From Mansonella perstans (taxonomy: Eukaryota > Nematoda > Chromadorea > Rhabditida > Onchocercidae): 64,000 bases of DNA. Location of the stretch: contig JBAMDO010000140.1 in the NCBI GenBank assembly GCA_037074765.1, forward strand, positions 87,864-151,863. The letters are read 5' to 3'. The first letter of the stretch is position 1. Every line of letters begins with the position of its first letter. Shown piece after piece: positions 37,801 to 51,400 of this stretch. A model generated the notes under the pieces. The model did not search any database. It saw only the letters and a list, made by a program, of their open reading frames with translations, and was not told where the DNA came from. The translations under genes were made by a program, and so were the position numbers.

Positions 37801-38862
37801 TTATTTGAGGGATATTCTTCAATATTTATGACCCTGAATAGCAATAATAATTGTACAAAGCTTCAAGGATGAAAAAAAACAATTAACTTTTAATTTTTTA
37901 TTCCGAATTTGCTGCAATAGTACTTCAAAGACCGCTAAGTGAATCATGCAGAATGATTCAATTTCAAAGTTCTGAAAAAAATTATCAACCAACAAGCTTG
38001 CATCAACTAACGGGAACCTTTTCTATTGGAAGCTTTATTCTGGTGGAAAAGAAAATGAAGCATTTTCTCATGCAAATAATGCATATCATCGAATAAAAAG
38101 ATTCTATTTGATTTAAGCAGAAAAGGATTTGTCCAGTTTGATTTTTTCATTTGTTTTTCGTTAAAATGAAAAAAGTTTCCTTAAAAAAGAAAAAACAAAA
38201 AGTCATTTGGGATTTATATGAAAAAAGTTGGTAACTTTAGAAACAGCAACATGTTCTCCCGCATTTAAGGATATTCTCATTGTTCATTCTCCTTATATGG
38301 CGTTAACAAATTTTCCGTTGTATTGGTCACACAGACTGCTATTCCAGATTTTCATAAATAAAGCTTACAGTAATGCTACATTATTTTCGAATATTTTGAA
38401 TGCAAAATCTTTAAATATCTCATCAAATAGTCGATGAGAAGTGTCATGTGTCTTGCTTTTCAAGATTGAAAAATGGGTGAAATAAGGAAAAGATTTGTTG
38501 AAGAAAAAGTTATAAAATAGAAGAGAAGGTTAAATATAGGATGCAAAATGATTCGAGAATAATGGAAAGAAAATGAAATGGATATTTATTTAATTTTTTC
38601 ATATGCTCACATGTACACATATGTCAAGATTTATTAACAATTTATAATTGAAGAAGTTGTTTTTTTTCTTCATCTTCAATGATTAATTTCCTATTCTGAT
38701 AAATAGATAAGTAAAGAGAAAAATTTCCCTCTTGCTTTTTTTCTAACAAGTTCTTTTTTTCTAACAACAAATTTAAGTTATTTATCAAAGTTCAGCAGAA
38801 AATTTTTTCCACTATAAGATGGAAAGTTGAAATGAAGTTGGAAGAAAAGGGTCACGAATTAC

Positions 38863-39982
38863 CTTTCCTATGTGGAATTTTGAAGCCAAAGACATGGTTG
38901 CCAAATGTTCGCTAAAAAAAAAATAAAAATATTAGTGATTTGCAACTTTTTTTTGACCATTTATCATTTAAAACAGATGCTTGAAAACTTCATGTGTTTT
39001 TTTCAATTAAATGGCTTAAAAGTTTTCGAAATAATTTAAAAAAAATAATATTGTAATTGTATATTACATCGTGAATTGATAGACTAATTGAGAAAATCGG
39101 AAAAATGATAATTCTAGTAAGCATAGTTTGTTTAGAGAGAAAGAAGGAAGGCGATAGTGTGTCTAGTTAACACAAATTAAAGCAATGAATTTAAAAGAAA
39201 AAAACGAAGCTCGTGTGTTGGTTAATGGAGCAAGCATTAAATTTTAAATTATCTTGTTTTTTGTTTTTTTGATAAATAAGAAAAAAGTTAATTTAGACGT
39301 CTGAAGGGGTCTCTGAAATTGGAGCAAAAATAATTATGTTTTAAATTGCATTTTGAACTAAGACATATTTATTTATTTATTGGTAGCGAAGTGAGCCACA
39401 AGAACAAATAGGTTTTTTCCAATAAGAAAAAGTTTTTTTATTGCTACTGTATAGAAATCCGTCCTTCAAACATGGACGAATTTCTTCTCCATTCTTAAAT
39501 TTAGAGTTTAGGATTTTTAGAATCATTTTTTCTTTCCAAACTTACTAAGATGCAAATAATGAGATGGAATTGGAAAATGAGGCAAAATTTCATTATCAAC
39601 TCTTTCAAATTTTGAACTATTAATTAAATGTCCAAGTAATTTCCGATGCATCTCATTTATCTTCCAACACGGTCTGTAAGTGCAATGAATTTGTCAGCAT
39701 TCAGTTGAAAATTGTTATGGCAGTTAAATTTAGCCATAAAAAAATGACCACACATGACAACAATTTTATTTTGAAGTTTTGCCATTGAGAAGTGCATTTT
39801 GTTGCTTCCTCATCTAACTACCTCTCTGTACCTTCCATTTATTATCTCCCACTACAATATCACCAAGAAATAGTTCGATTTTACAATTTTGAATAGAAGA
39901 TATGACATATTAAAGTTATTGATCTGTTTACGATTTACCTGGTCGTCCATTTTTCAACTTGCTTTAAATTCCGATGGATCAT
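38863..39982 (-). CDS. possible two-exon fragment of an unrecognised gene
   Basis: Two minus-strand candidate exons join in phase. The first is 39982-39939: ATG, then IHRNLKQVEKWTT, donor AG|GTAAAT. The second is 38911-38863: EHLATMSLASKFHIGK, long poly-T acceptor TTTTAG, donor AAG|GTAATT. I recognise no family and found no in-phase continuation. The second exon region also contains a 27-codon plus-strand frame (ATG to TAA) that looks equally plausible, so strand is not certain. Low confidence. Confidence 0.18.
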
Positions 39983-40439
39983 AAATGTTGGATGTTAAGT
40001 TCTCTACATCTGATGGTTAGAAGAGGATAGCTTCAGCGATTGCTTCCAGTTGTTTGTTCAACCTCCAATCACTGGCTTCCTTCATACAAACTGTCGAAGT
40101 GTTCCTCATTGTTTCGTTCATTATGATACTTTGATAGTGTGAATATTCTGCACTGCTTTCAGATGATCTATTTTAACTCATATCACAGAACAAAAAAAGG
40201 ATTAAATCATCAGCAAAAAAAAAATAAAATGTAAGTTATGTAGAAACAATTAATAATAAAGTTATTATAAAATACAATTCGAAGCGACTTGTTCAATGTT
40301 TTCTCAAAAAAAATTTCGAGTAGTAATTTCATTACTCATTTTTACGTTACCTGAAACTTATCACTGTAGCAATTAGTTAAAGCCACTAATTAGTTGGTAT
40401 TGATTCATATTATTATATTGTACTTTCCCCACTACTTAC

Positions 40440-40559
40440 CATTTTCCCTATTAAGTTAGAACCCGGAACTTCGTGGAAAGCAGTTTTTTCCTTGCTTACT
40501 TTTTCTTCTGCATTTTCCTTTGTCTGGTCTAATTTATAAATCATTTCAGACAGTTCCCG
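40440..40559 (-). CDS. possible charged/coiled-coil exon, unrecognised
   Basis: 40 codons open on the minus strand between an acceptor (CTAAAAG|CGG) and a donor (ATG|GTAAGT); an earlier donor AAA|GTAAGC is also possible. The translation begins RELSEMIYKLDQTKE and is rich in E and K, fitting a coiled coil. Downstream purine-rich sequence (40017-40167) is open in more than one frame, and I could not choose a continuation. No family recognised. Confidence 0.2.
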
Positions 40560-40912
40560 CTTTTAGTGTTTAAGCCATGCTTCACTCCGAATTCAGTAGA
40601 AAAAACTGAAGATACTTCAATAAAATCATGTTGAAAGAATTAAATTAATTTTTGAAAAGTAGACAAATTGCATGGCATAAAATCTAACTGAAACTTTTTT
40701 CAGCCATAAAAAAATTTAACAAATGAGAATTCTTAATGTATCAACATTGCGACAACCAAAAATTCTCTTGAACCTGTGATTGCAAAATATTTACCTGATT
40801 ACTTATGCTGTCGGAAAACTTTAAGAGAGTTATTAGTTTTCTATTATAAATTGTTTCAAATTAAAATGCTTATGAAAAAAATGATTTGATAAATCCTTTG
40901 TCCGAATCACAC

Positions 40913-41360
40913 TGTGGGGAACCTCTCGCTTAAAACCAAGCCAATTTATATCAGAATATTGTAACCTTTGGTCTTTGACACCCTATGTGCGATTGTCAAT
41001 AAAAGTTAAAACAGTCACCCTCTGCTTAATGTCCAAAGGTCATGTTGGAATGTTGTAAGCCAAACCCACTTATCTCCGCTATAAAAGGTGGCATCTACCC
41101 AAAAGCTTTATCCTTCGACATCAATCCCTTTACATTAATCTTCGACAGCTTCTTTCTGCTTTTCACTTTATCTTTTTTTTCATCGTCATTAATTCTCCCC
41201 ACCGTTTCGTTCATTTTTGGTTATCCTTATTCTGCATTAAATTGTTGTATAAGTACTTGTGCAATAAAGTTTGATTACCAAAGTTTGAGGCTGAGACGAG
41301 CATCAGCACAAACTCCTCTCATCGAAAGAGAGTAAGCTAAAAAAGGTTTGTGGCCTCACA
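40913..41360 (+). mobile_element. candidate solo LTR of a retrotransposon
   Basis: A block richer in GC than its surroundings, with LTR layout in the right order: a TGTGGGG start, a TATA-like box ctataaaagg near 41079, a pyrimidine-rich stretch, a polyadenylation signal gtgcaataaag near 41260, and a CCTCACA end that nearly mirrors the start. No second LTR, gag-pol frame or clear target-site duplication was found, so both ends are approximate. The open frame 41042-41335 inside it is probably fortuitous. BEL/Pao-type elements are known in filarial genomes, but the family here is not shown. Confidence 0.4.
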
Positions 41361-44225
41361 AATAGTTCAGCTGTAAAACTTCATCCGCAGGAAATATTTC
41401 ATAACATATGCAGCTAAGGTCACAATTTCTAGCTGCTCTTTTGAGTAGATAAATGAAATAATGCATGATTAAATTATGTATCAAAAACTAGTTTATTTAT
41501 TTCCACACTAACATTTGTTTCTTTTCCATCCAACTTTATCATTTCAATTGTTACATAGTTTTTATAAATTTCTTCCTTTTTTTGTTTTAAAAATGAATGC
41601 ATATTGAAATAGAATGTTAAAAAAAAAAACAACAAATTAAGAAAAAATTTTTCAGATTAGCAACAAAAATGCAAATAAAAATTAATTTTGCAGATTAGAC
41701 AAGATAATTAGGTAAAAAATTTAAATACCACGTGTTTCATATTACATTATCGTTTTGATTCATTGTTTTATTTAGCTGAAACAAAAAAGTAAAAGAAAAA
41801 TGAGTGAACTGAATAAATCAGTATGTGACGGTAAAGTAAATGAATAACACGCAGTTCAATGGTAGATAAATAAAAATATCAAAAATGAAGGATATCTAAC
41901 TTACTTAACTTTATATTTTATCTACAAGTTATAAATAAAGGATTACTAGGTAGTAAAAATGTGGAATAAGCTAAAAAATAGAGTGAAATAAAGTATTGCT
42001 GGTGAAAATGAACTTTTTATAAAGAAATAGCGGTAAGGAAAGTATGTTGGAAATAATGTTTATAAAAAGCTTGATCAATTTTGAGAATTAGATTAGTTAT
42101 ACGAAAACATTGCAAACACCAAGATAACCGCAAGGGATTGTCATTTAAATATCTGGCAATTACATTACTGTAATTCAGGTCCGTATTACATTTTACGAAA
42201 TAGAATTCAGCGCAGAACAAAATTCCGCAAACATAATTTATCATGCTTTGAATTTTTCATTTCTAAATAGAAATTTCAGAATGAAAGAATAATTGAGCTG
42301 TTAAAATCCAAATCAAGGAATGAAAAAAACAAATTGAACATTTGTTATGCTACCAGAAAAAAAAAAGGTATTCATTTGAAAATCAGTCTTTTGATTGAAT
42401 TAAAAAAATGATGTATATTGTCATTCCGGCCTCTCTTATTGTATGATTGCAATTTAGTTATAGATTGGCTTAGCTCAAATTCATTCCGGTGTAATACAAT
42501 TGCTTTTATTCGAACAAATTAATGTCCTTTATCTTATAATTAAAACTAGAAGTGATTTCAAGAAAAGTTCCATCAATTAAATTTATCCGTTAATTTTGTA
42601 CCGATAATTTATTCATTGTTATAATGTGCATTTTCAGCTCGAAAATATCACGCTATGTAATAAAATAATGTGAGAGAATATCACTTCCGCCATTTCGAAG
42701 CTTATTTTGAAATAAATAATGTTTTTTGAAAACTATCAACACTATTTAATCGATTACATAGCTTAGATAAGTTCAAATGCAACCAGGTTATGATAAATTA
42801 TTGTCCTCAACGACTTTTCAGTTAAATTCAGGATGAAATTTGTTTCATAAGAATGAAAACAAATTAGGAATTTACAAAAGAATTGTTGAGTTACTGTTGC
42901 TATATTACTTACTTGAGCAATGTCAATCAGTAAGGAAGATATGCTTTAATGGTTACTAATATCAATTAAATCAAACAATATTGCTAGTTTTTCTGTAGAT
43001 TTATATTTCAGTTTCAGATTAAGTAGTTTACTGAATTACATAACTCTTGACTCAAAATTGAGCTTCAAATACTAACTTGAAAATTTGAAATATAGAAATA
43101 ATAGTTTTTTTTGTTAAACTTTAAGATAAAACGAAATAGAAGTTGGCAAATAGCGTGTTTGTGTGCGTGCTAAGAGTAACAACCGAAGATATGATGAGTG
43201 ACTACCGGAAATACATCGACATTGACATTTCGGGGCTGAAAGGGCAAATAAAAAGTGAGAAAAAAGTGATACTTGCTTAGACGCAAGATTATTTCACTCT
43301 CAATTAACAAAACATATTTCATTTGAATTTTGCTGATGCATTTTCCATACAAGAGCAGATGAATCCTATACAGCCGATCTTTTTCTTCGTCCAAACTTCC
43401 AACTTTTAATGGTGTATGATAATATTGATGATAGGATGACAGGAGAATGATACTGCGATTTAGATAGCAGTAATATTGGTGATTCGAATAATGATAACAA
43501 GAAAAGACGGATATTTCAACGATTATTAACTTCCCATTAAGGTTCAAATAAGGACAGATGGTTGCAGAATCCTTTTGCAAAGTTAATCTTTTGCTCAACA
43601 GAAAAAGTTGTCACTGAATTGTTCGAAAAAATTTTGGTTAGCTATTCGGACCACATATTTATATTCAGTAATTACTTTTGGTAACGATTATAATCTGTGA
43701 TAATGCTATATGATAATTATATATTTATGTGAATCATAATGAGCCTTTTCAACTCCACCTGTAAAGCCTTTTCCTAAGTTTAAAGACTTCATCATAATGT
43801 TGTGTTTATATTTTTGCTTATTAACTCCATTTGTTCTCATTAGATTGAAATCTTCATATTTCTGAATTTATGAACTATCCGTAACATTTTTCATTTGGAA
43901 TTATCGTAGAAGATGAAAAAATCCGAAAAAGCTACACTGCAGCATTTTGTTATTGTCACTGATCACATCCCAGCAAAATCCGGTTTATAATACAAGTTCT
44001 TAGTTTCTGCACAGAATAATTATCCAGCTATTCAGTCGAACTGGATAACTAGCAGAAAAATTAATATTACTCATCCGATCTATCAACATTCATAAAATTT
44101 TCCCTTTTTAATGTTATTTAAAAAAAAATACTTTTCCTCTAATGAAATATGTAAATTTTGTTGAAAATCAGAAAAAAAACTTACCACTATATAAGACTTG
44201 AGTTACGTCTGCCAATTCCGTTAGT

Positions 44226-44540
44226 TTGAACCTGCCTGAATTGAGTCACTGTAACGATATTCATTTCAGATTTCCGTTAAACGATCGAAATCATAAAACG
44301 CTAGAAAGAATAAGACCAGCTGAATTTAAACTTTCTCATTTCGTTAAGGAAATTGACTTGAAGGAAGCAGAAATAGGATTATTTCCTTCATTAAATTATA
44401 TTAAAATGCTGAAGTATAAAACTATTGAGTTGGTAATTATTTCTGAGTAAATCATAGACATTTGCAGAATATTCGATCGCTAGCGAAAGCAGCGAGAAAA
44501 GACTTTGCTTCAAATACTCTTTTTCAGTCGACTTTATGAA
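44226..44540 (+). CDS. possible exon(s) of an unrecognised gene or gene relic
   Basis: After an ATTTCAG acceptor at 44269 the plus strand encodes FPLNDRNHKTLERIRP and continues to KYKTIEL, ending at a donor-like GTAATT (44433). After TTTGCAG (44467) a second frame NIRSLAKAARKDFASN follows in phase, but the implied intron is only 35 nt, too short to be normal. The amino-acid mix is balanced rather than AT-biased. No family recognised; it could be a relic or chance. Confidence 0.2.
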
Positions 44541-46060
44541 GCATCTACTTGGCCCAACTTCAACTAGTCTAAGTAAACATTTAAAAAACCAAAGCAATTT
44601 TTCAAGTGTTAAAAAACAGATTCCTCGATTTTATTTTTAAAATGTACTTTAACATCGACTTATACGCTTATTTTAATATTTAGGCCAAGCATTTCGTTTT
44701 TCCAACTGTACCCTTCTTTTTCGCTCCCCAAAATTTTTCGCAAAACTTTGAGTTGCAAATAAAAATCTTCAGAATAAATTTTGAAATTGTTTTAAAAATA
44801 AGAAAATTTTTTGAGTTTTAACAAGCCAAAATGTGTCACCGTTTGAAAATAACAGCGATAATCTTCGGTCTTTTCCATTTATTACTTTTGTATAAATTGT
44901 TGAAAAAATGCTCGTTCATTTCCAAATTTCAGCTAAGTTCATCGATGCTTCCTCTCTACTGATAGAATCAAAACCGAAATTATTTTTTAAGTTTTTTTTT
45001 TGTGTAATCACTTGTTCAATTAACTACGAAGTCCTTTCATTAATAACTCGTTCACACTTTTATACATTTTTGTGAAGAAAATAATGCGTAGAAATGGATA
45101 AATTATCGATCGGTTCTTAAGAAATGAGGCAATCAATATCTTGTCAGATGTTCAAATGTCTCCAAAATATTTGTTGCAAAGATCTGACAATTCATTTGGT
45201 TCCAATCTTTATAAAAAAAACGTTTTTATGATAAGTTTGTTGAAAAAGAAAACTGAAAGTTAGAAAGGTTTTTAAGGAGAACTGCTAAAATTAGGTTACG
45301 ATAGAGAATACTGAGAATGACCACGAATTCAATAGCTTCCAAATTCTCATAAACGGAGAAAAAAATTAGTAGATGGAGAGAAAATGTTATTTGGATGACC
45401 CCAAAGGAATTGCAGTAAGCAACATCCTCCATAATTCATAACTTTTTAGAAATATTCCATATGTTCTTGCACAGCAATTTGTTATAGACAGTAGCAATTT
45501 TGCAGGATATTGTTTTTATCCGATAGAACTTTGAATATCGTCTACTTTTACAAAATCCAGAATATTTGTTTAAAAAAAAAACTTAATATTTCCATAGTCC
45601 GTATTAACTTTCATGACAATATCAAGAGAAAACGTTGATTTGTGACCGTAGGAAAAATAAGCATAACTTGAATTATTCGCGTAATTCCAACAGGGAGCTT
45701 TATATCTCATCTCAAGAATAAATATTTTTCAAACGCACTTCAGTAGCATGCGTTTTGAAAATTTAAGACTGTTCTGTTACTTTTAAACAAATGCCAGAAA
45801 AGATCTGGAAAATCACTTATAAATGAGGTCCAGTTAATCGTCAGATGATTGTTGCCTTATTCACGCAATAGTTATATTTAAGTTTGATGATGTCAAAACT
45901 TTTGAACAGTATTAGCAGAGTTACTTTGTTTCATTCATCCTGTAGCAAGGCTTCGGTCGATTATTCAATCAGGCTCCGAAAATGTACCTGTACTGACTCG
46001 AAGGCATCCGGCATCTAATATTGCACTTAGGTGCTTGAATTAATCGTTGTGAGGGCAATT

Positions 46061-46172
46061 ATTTAAATGGAAACATAGAACAAAATTCTTCTCAAAAAAC
46101 ATTATCGAAAAATCATATTTAAATGGAAACATAGAACAAAATTCTTCTCAAAAAACATTATCCAAAAATCAT
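46061..46172. repeat. 56-bp perfect-phase tandem duplication
   Basis: Copy 1 is 46061-46116 and copy 2 is 46117-46172. They differ at one base (tatcg versus tatcc). A recent non-coding duplication. Confidence 0.95.
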
Positions 46173-48282
46173 TTCTGGCTGGACTAGGAAAAGTGATACT
46201 TTGAGAGAATAGAAGAAAAAACTATTGGATGGAGTGAAGTTTACATACCGAACTTTTTTAGTTAACGAATTTCGCAAATTAAATCAAAGCTTTTCTCTAG
46301 CAGATATCTTTTTTTTAGTTCTCTTTCCTCTCACTTCACTTTCTCGTCAATAATTTGCATCTTTTTGCTTTTGAAATTTTTACCCCTTACAAATTACAAA
46401 TGTACATTTGTTGACATCTCCGTAGTTCAAGAATGAAAGCTAACATTGAATTAAAAACCAATGATCTTGAATTTTGACTATCCTGAAAATGGACAATGTA
46501 CTTTTCTAATATTGAAAAACTCCAACAAAAAATAAAAAAATTTTCCTCATTAATCAAATGATCGCTACAAAAACCAGCTAGAAAGCTACCAAAAATCTCA
46601 GAAATCAAGGAGTGTTTAGCTGAATTAACATGTAGGAACTGAATTTCAAAACTTTTCGATTAAAAAATTGGGAATCTCATGAGTTGCTTATCGATTTTTC
46701 GTGAAATATGCTGTAACATTTTTGCGATATGCCTTTCGTACAAAATGCATGAAAATTAATTACTTATTTGTTTTTGTTGTAAGGTAAAATCGAGTAAATA
46801 GCTTAAATTTGATATTCAGTAAAAAGAAAAAAAATTCACGACTTTCAACAGATAGCTGTAGAAGAAAAATGGGCGAAGAAATATTTTAATTTGGGCAGAT
46901 CGATGTAAAAGTTGGAAATACCGCAAACGGAACACGAAAGAGAAAGTGGCAAAAGTGAGAAAATAAAAAGTTTCCAATGTATGAGTAAAATTGAGGTGAA
47001 AAGAAATAAATAATATGTTCAAATAAGTTGGAGTAAAACTGACTAATTAGCAAAAAGGTATGCTTAGATCAGTTGTTTATGTTTAACTGCTAACGAAATA
47101 GTAAATCATACTGAGCACCCTATACATTATATGCTTAAGTGTGCCAATTATAGAACCATTTTGTCATAAAAGTTTTCTTTAGCAAAACTGAATAATTTAA
47201 ATAAATTCAAATAATTTCATTTTCCTTTCTCACCACTATGACATCCTTTTTGATGCCATATCTATGATTCATATCATAAGATATTGTGAATTTGGTTATT
47301 TGAGACCGTATTTTTAGTAAACCATGAGAAAGAGATCTCTGCTGCAGTTATAGAATGTACTTTGCAGGAAGAAATGAGCCATTGAAATTAATCTTCCTGG
47401 CAAATTATGTAATTTTTCGAAATATCTCTCAAAACTTTGACGACAAGCTTAATTGTGAAATCTTTGAGGAAATTCATAACTAAACATATCCTACGTGCTT
47501 TTGAATATTATTTTTGATTAAGATGTATTTCAAACTAAGTGCAAAATGCAATTGAACACTTACAAGCAGAGCGCTTCATTTTCTTTATCAAAAGACTGAA
47601 GTGTATTATCAGGTCACTTTTAGGTTTTGGGACTTTTGAACAGGCTTATACTCTTTAAATAATTTCTGTTCCTTTCTTCTTTCCGGCTGAATTAACAGCT
47701 TCTATGCACAAATATAACTGTTATTTATTTGTTTTTTGAAGGTCGTGAACAAGCTCTTTGATTACTCACATTGTTGATTATAAATGTAAATCTTATTTTA
47801 AGATTACAAAGAGAACAGCAGAATGGAAATTAACTTGGCATCCACTGAAATGCAAGTGTCGCTGAACGAAACGTATTTCGACATAATTGTCAAAGTGCCG
47901 ATAAGTTCAAAGAAACGCATCTGCGTCCAACTCTTGGCAAATTTCTGTTTCGGGAAAAAAGACAAGGATTAGACCATAATAATGATTTGAAGTGACAAAA
48001 AAAAAATTTATTCATAACAAAAATTAGAGTCGGAACCTTATAATTAAAAGAATTTGATGGATTTCATGAAATTTTTCGGATCCGACAGACTTTTCTCTAA
48101 ATGAATTTAAGATGAACCAATGACAATAAACAATTGGAATTGCAGACAGAACAAGAAAGCCTAGGACTAAACGAAATGCTGCGATTAGATAATGCTCATT
48201 GCACCCAGAGGCAATATATCAAGTTTCGAAATAGAAGCGTGCCAATTTGCGTACAATGTAATTTGTTTATATAAAGTTTATC

Positions 48283-48288
48283 TTTATT
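48283..48288 (-). terminator. polyadenylation signal of ERGIC1
   Basis: AATAAA on the minus strand, about 147 nt past the stop codon. Confidence 0.5.
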
Positions 48289-48434
48289 TACAACAATGTC
48301 TTAAATTAGAAAAGCAAACTACTTTTATCTCGAAAATTTCTAGAAGTCCTCCAAAGTTCTAACCATTGCATTGAAAAAGTAAGAAGAAAGAAACAGAGCA
48401 GCGAAATGGAAAAAATGAAAATATTGTCCAAAAA

Positions 48435-51400
48435 TCAACTCAATTTGCCCATTTGATGCTTCCGATACAATTCAGTTAATGAAAATAACAAGGCATCAAT
48501 GATACCTGCAACCGTAAATGTACCACCAACCACAGCGCAAATCTGAAATTATATTCATATTCAATCCACAAATTACAAATTCATTTAAAAAATGAATTTA
48601 TATTTTAAAATTTGCCCAAGAAAAATTTTGGAAAAGTGGAAGATTAATTGCATGTTATATCTTCGAATAAAACGAATTATTCGGGAATTCAGGTCATCGG
48701 TATATGTTTCTTCTTCGGGAAATATATTTAAGCAAAGCAGTTTATAGGAAAAAAAAACATACGGAAGTGATGAATGTATAAAACGGTTGCCTCCTTTCAG
48801 TATATTTAATGGTAATTGGCTGCAATTCATACCGGAACCATAAAGCAGGCATTATTTTACCGGAATAATGATATGTGACATATTCTTTATGTGCATAGGT
48901 ATACTGGTAGCTGTACTTTTTGTTTGCATTAATATCCTCGTACACTGATGGCACTATCTTAAGTAATATTTGAAGCAGAAAAATTAAGAATTAGAATCAC
49001 AACCAAAATTTTATTTGAATTAGAATCAAACTTCAAGAAAATTAATATAATTACTAGCCTAATGGCATGCGAGAGTGAACTTAGTAGTAAAAATAATTAA
49101 TTAGGAAAAAAAGGAAAGAAAAACTTCACATGAGTAAAATCGACTTAAAAGCCTAAGTAGACATCAAACAATACAATGGAATGATCAAAAGAAATGGCTG
49201 AACACTTAAGGAAACTAAATACACTCAAGTGTTGTTATGATAACATTCATGCCTACCTTCAGCACATAATCATGGGTAAAACTTCCGTCGCTTTGAAGAG
49301 CTTCACGATTTTTTAATGGATTAAAGCTTTCAAGATTTTGCGACGTCTGTAAGCAATACAGTTATTTGTACATGGAATTCATAACATTTTTGGCACTGTC
49401 ATTTCTAAACAAATTTTAAATGTGAAATAGTATACTAATATTGACATTTCATTTTATTACGAAGCTAACTAATGTGCGAGTCCGTTTTAATTCATTTGTT
49501 TTTTTTTCGTTTCCGAAAAGTTTACTTTATTTAATGTTAGTAGTCCCTAATGCTATTGCCTTAAAAACAAGATCGTTATTACGTAATATTAAAAACAGCT
49601 AACAGTGATATCGTCACCAAAAACAACTGAATGTATTGTGTGCCGCATATCATACGTTTCAGGTTGTACATCAGCTGCGTGGGTGCTTATATGGAAATTT
49701 CCTGGTACCTATCAAATAGAATTAATTAATTATCTACTGACTCATTGACTTGAATCTACCAAAGCATTTTTTAGCTGACATTGATACTATTCAGAGTCAC
49801 GCGAGATTATTTACTATTTTTACTAACCACAATATGAATGCGATGAAATCTTTCGTCAACTTTTATTATTTGAATGAAATAAATTCACTATTTTTCTACT
49901 ATATTATGCAATATTGTACCTTGCTGATTTCAAATTTTCCTTCGAACCTACAGCCATTGTTGCCAATTGGTATTTTTTCGGTATTACGAACAAAACCAAC
50001 TTCATGGCGTCCGTTATCATCTTGTATATCAATTCCTATGTCTAAATTTAAAATTGATTAACAGATTCCATGCCATAATGATAACGTGGATAATCGAAAA
50101 ACTTTTTTGATGGCTTATTAAAAATCAATTCAATTTTTGCGTAAAATCATGCAATTCAACAGTGGCTTACAATAGCATGACAAATATGGAAGTGAAATAT
50201 TTAGCTGTACTTCGATTCGACCTTCACGACCTGGATCATCCACAAATAATTCCGATCGACTGTAACACAGTAATTTCAGGAATTTTTGGAAAGTTTAAAT
50301 TAGAAAATTGCAGCAATACTGGAACTATAATGCTTTCCAAATAAGTGAAAAAAAAGACTTAAGCGAAAAAATCGAGAAAATTATCATCCATGAAATAGCA
50401 CTAAATTAGGGATATCCAGAAATCGGGAGAAAGAATAATACTTTTTAAAGTGGTAAGTTTTGAAAGTACAGATATCATTTTCGATGGAAAAACCATTTAC
50501 ATCGCAAGTTTCACATTGTGGTATTTATGTATAAGTCATCAGTCAAGTATTTTGTACAGTATTTGTTACTGAGGTAATATACAAATAGGCAGATCATCCG
50601 AAAAGTTCATAGTGCTGTCCCACAGTTGATTATAGTTAATTGCTTAATAGATTCTAACAATCTAAATTGTTGACTAAATTAAACGTAAAATTTAATTTTT
50701 GCTTTATGTAAAATTGATTAACGAAGCATACACTTCTAGTGTAAGGAAGCTGAGCAAGTCATTGATTACCATAAATAATATGAATGATACGCAAACAACC
50801 GATATAACTGCACCAGTCGTTGTCGGTTGCGTTAAATCACGTGGCACTTTTCGATAGATGTCAAACCTAAATTATGAAATATTATATTAAACTTAACATA
50901 ATTAGATATAGTAGGACTCGTATGCATATTTTAATTCCAATTCTACTTGTTCTGTTTCATTCGCGCTTCAATGTCATAATAAGTTAACTTAACTGCCATT
51001 TAAATAAAGCTGCCGCTTTCTTTAAGGTTAAAATGAAGAACTGAAAGCAGATAGCAATTCTAAAAGCTTTCTGATTTACGAGAATTGATGATGAGTGTTT
51101 TAAATTTAAAGAAGATGAAAAAAGGAGAGAAATTTAAAATTTTATCTGCGAGAAAAAATGAAACCTAAAGTTGTTCAAATCTATTATCAAGCTTGATCGG
51201 CCTTTGTGTAATAATTTGAGCTGATTATATATCTCAGTTTCAAGTATTACAAACCCTAGTCCTGTATGAACAACCCTTCTCGCTCTAAATTCATTTTCCA
51301 AAAAACTGAATATTCTACTATGATATGCAAAGTTCCATTGATTAAGTTTCCTTGCATTAAAATCATCGGAATAACAACCTTCTGTCTTGTTTTTTTTATT

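Larger units (their letters stand above)
29607..38862. other. intergenic, gene-poor; upstream flank of unc-7
   Basis: No exon could be assigned. The flank next to 29606 keeps unc-7 exon 1 open as far as a stop near 29737, with a TTTCAG acceptor near 29650, so an extra 5' exon is possible. Landmarks are a GA-rich microsatellite (30668-30691), a GC-richer stretch (about 33340-33480), an inverted repeat (about 33694-33828) and a GC-rich patch with a palindromic E-box (34888-34899). Confidence 0.5.
41361..48282. other. intergenic, no confident gene
   Basis: About 7 kb. It contains the weak exon-like region 44226-44540 and the 56-bp tandem duplication (46061-46172), both listed separately. A 142-codon minus frame (43598-43170) has low-complexity Y/H/S content and no splice or family support. 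A small GC-richer patch at 47820-47975 is open on both strands. Confidence 0.5.

Noticed and set aside
43170..43598. 142-codon minus-strand frame
   Set aside because: Low-complexity Y/H/S content, no recognisable domain and no matching splice structure. Length alone is not enough.
47820..47975. GC-richer patch open on both strands (plus: 49 codons from ATG)
   Set aside because: Both strands look equally plausible, with no domain and no splice partners. Kept only as a note.
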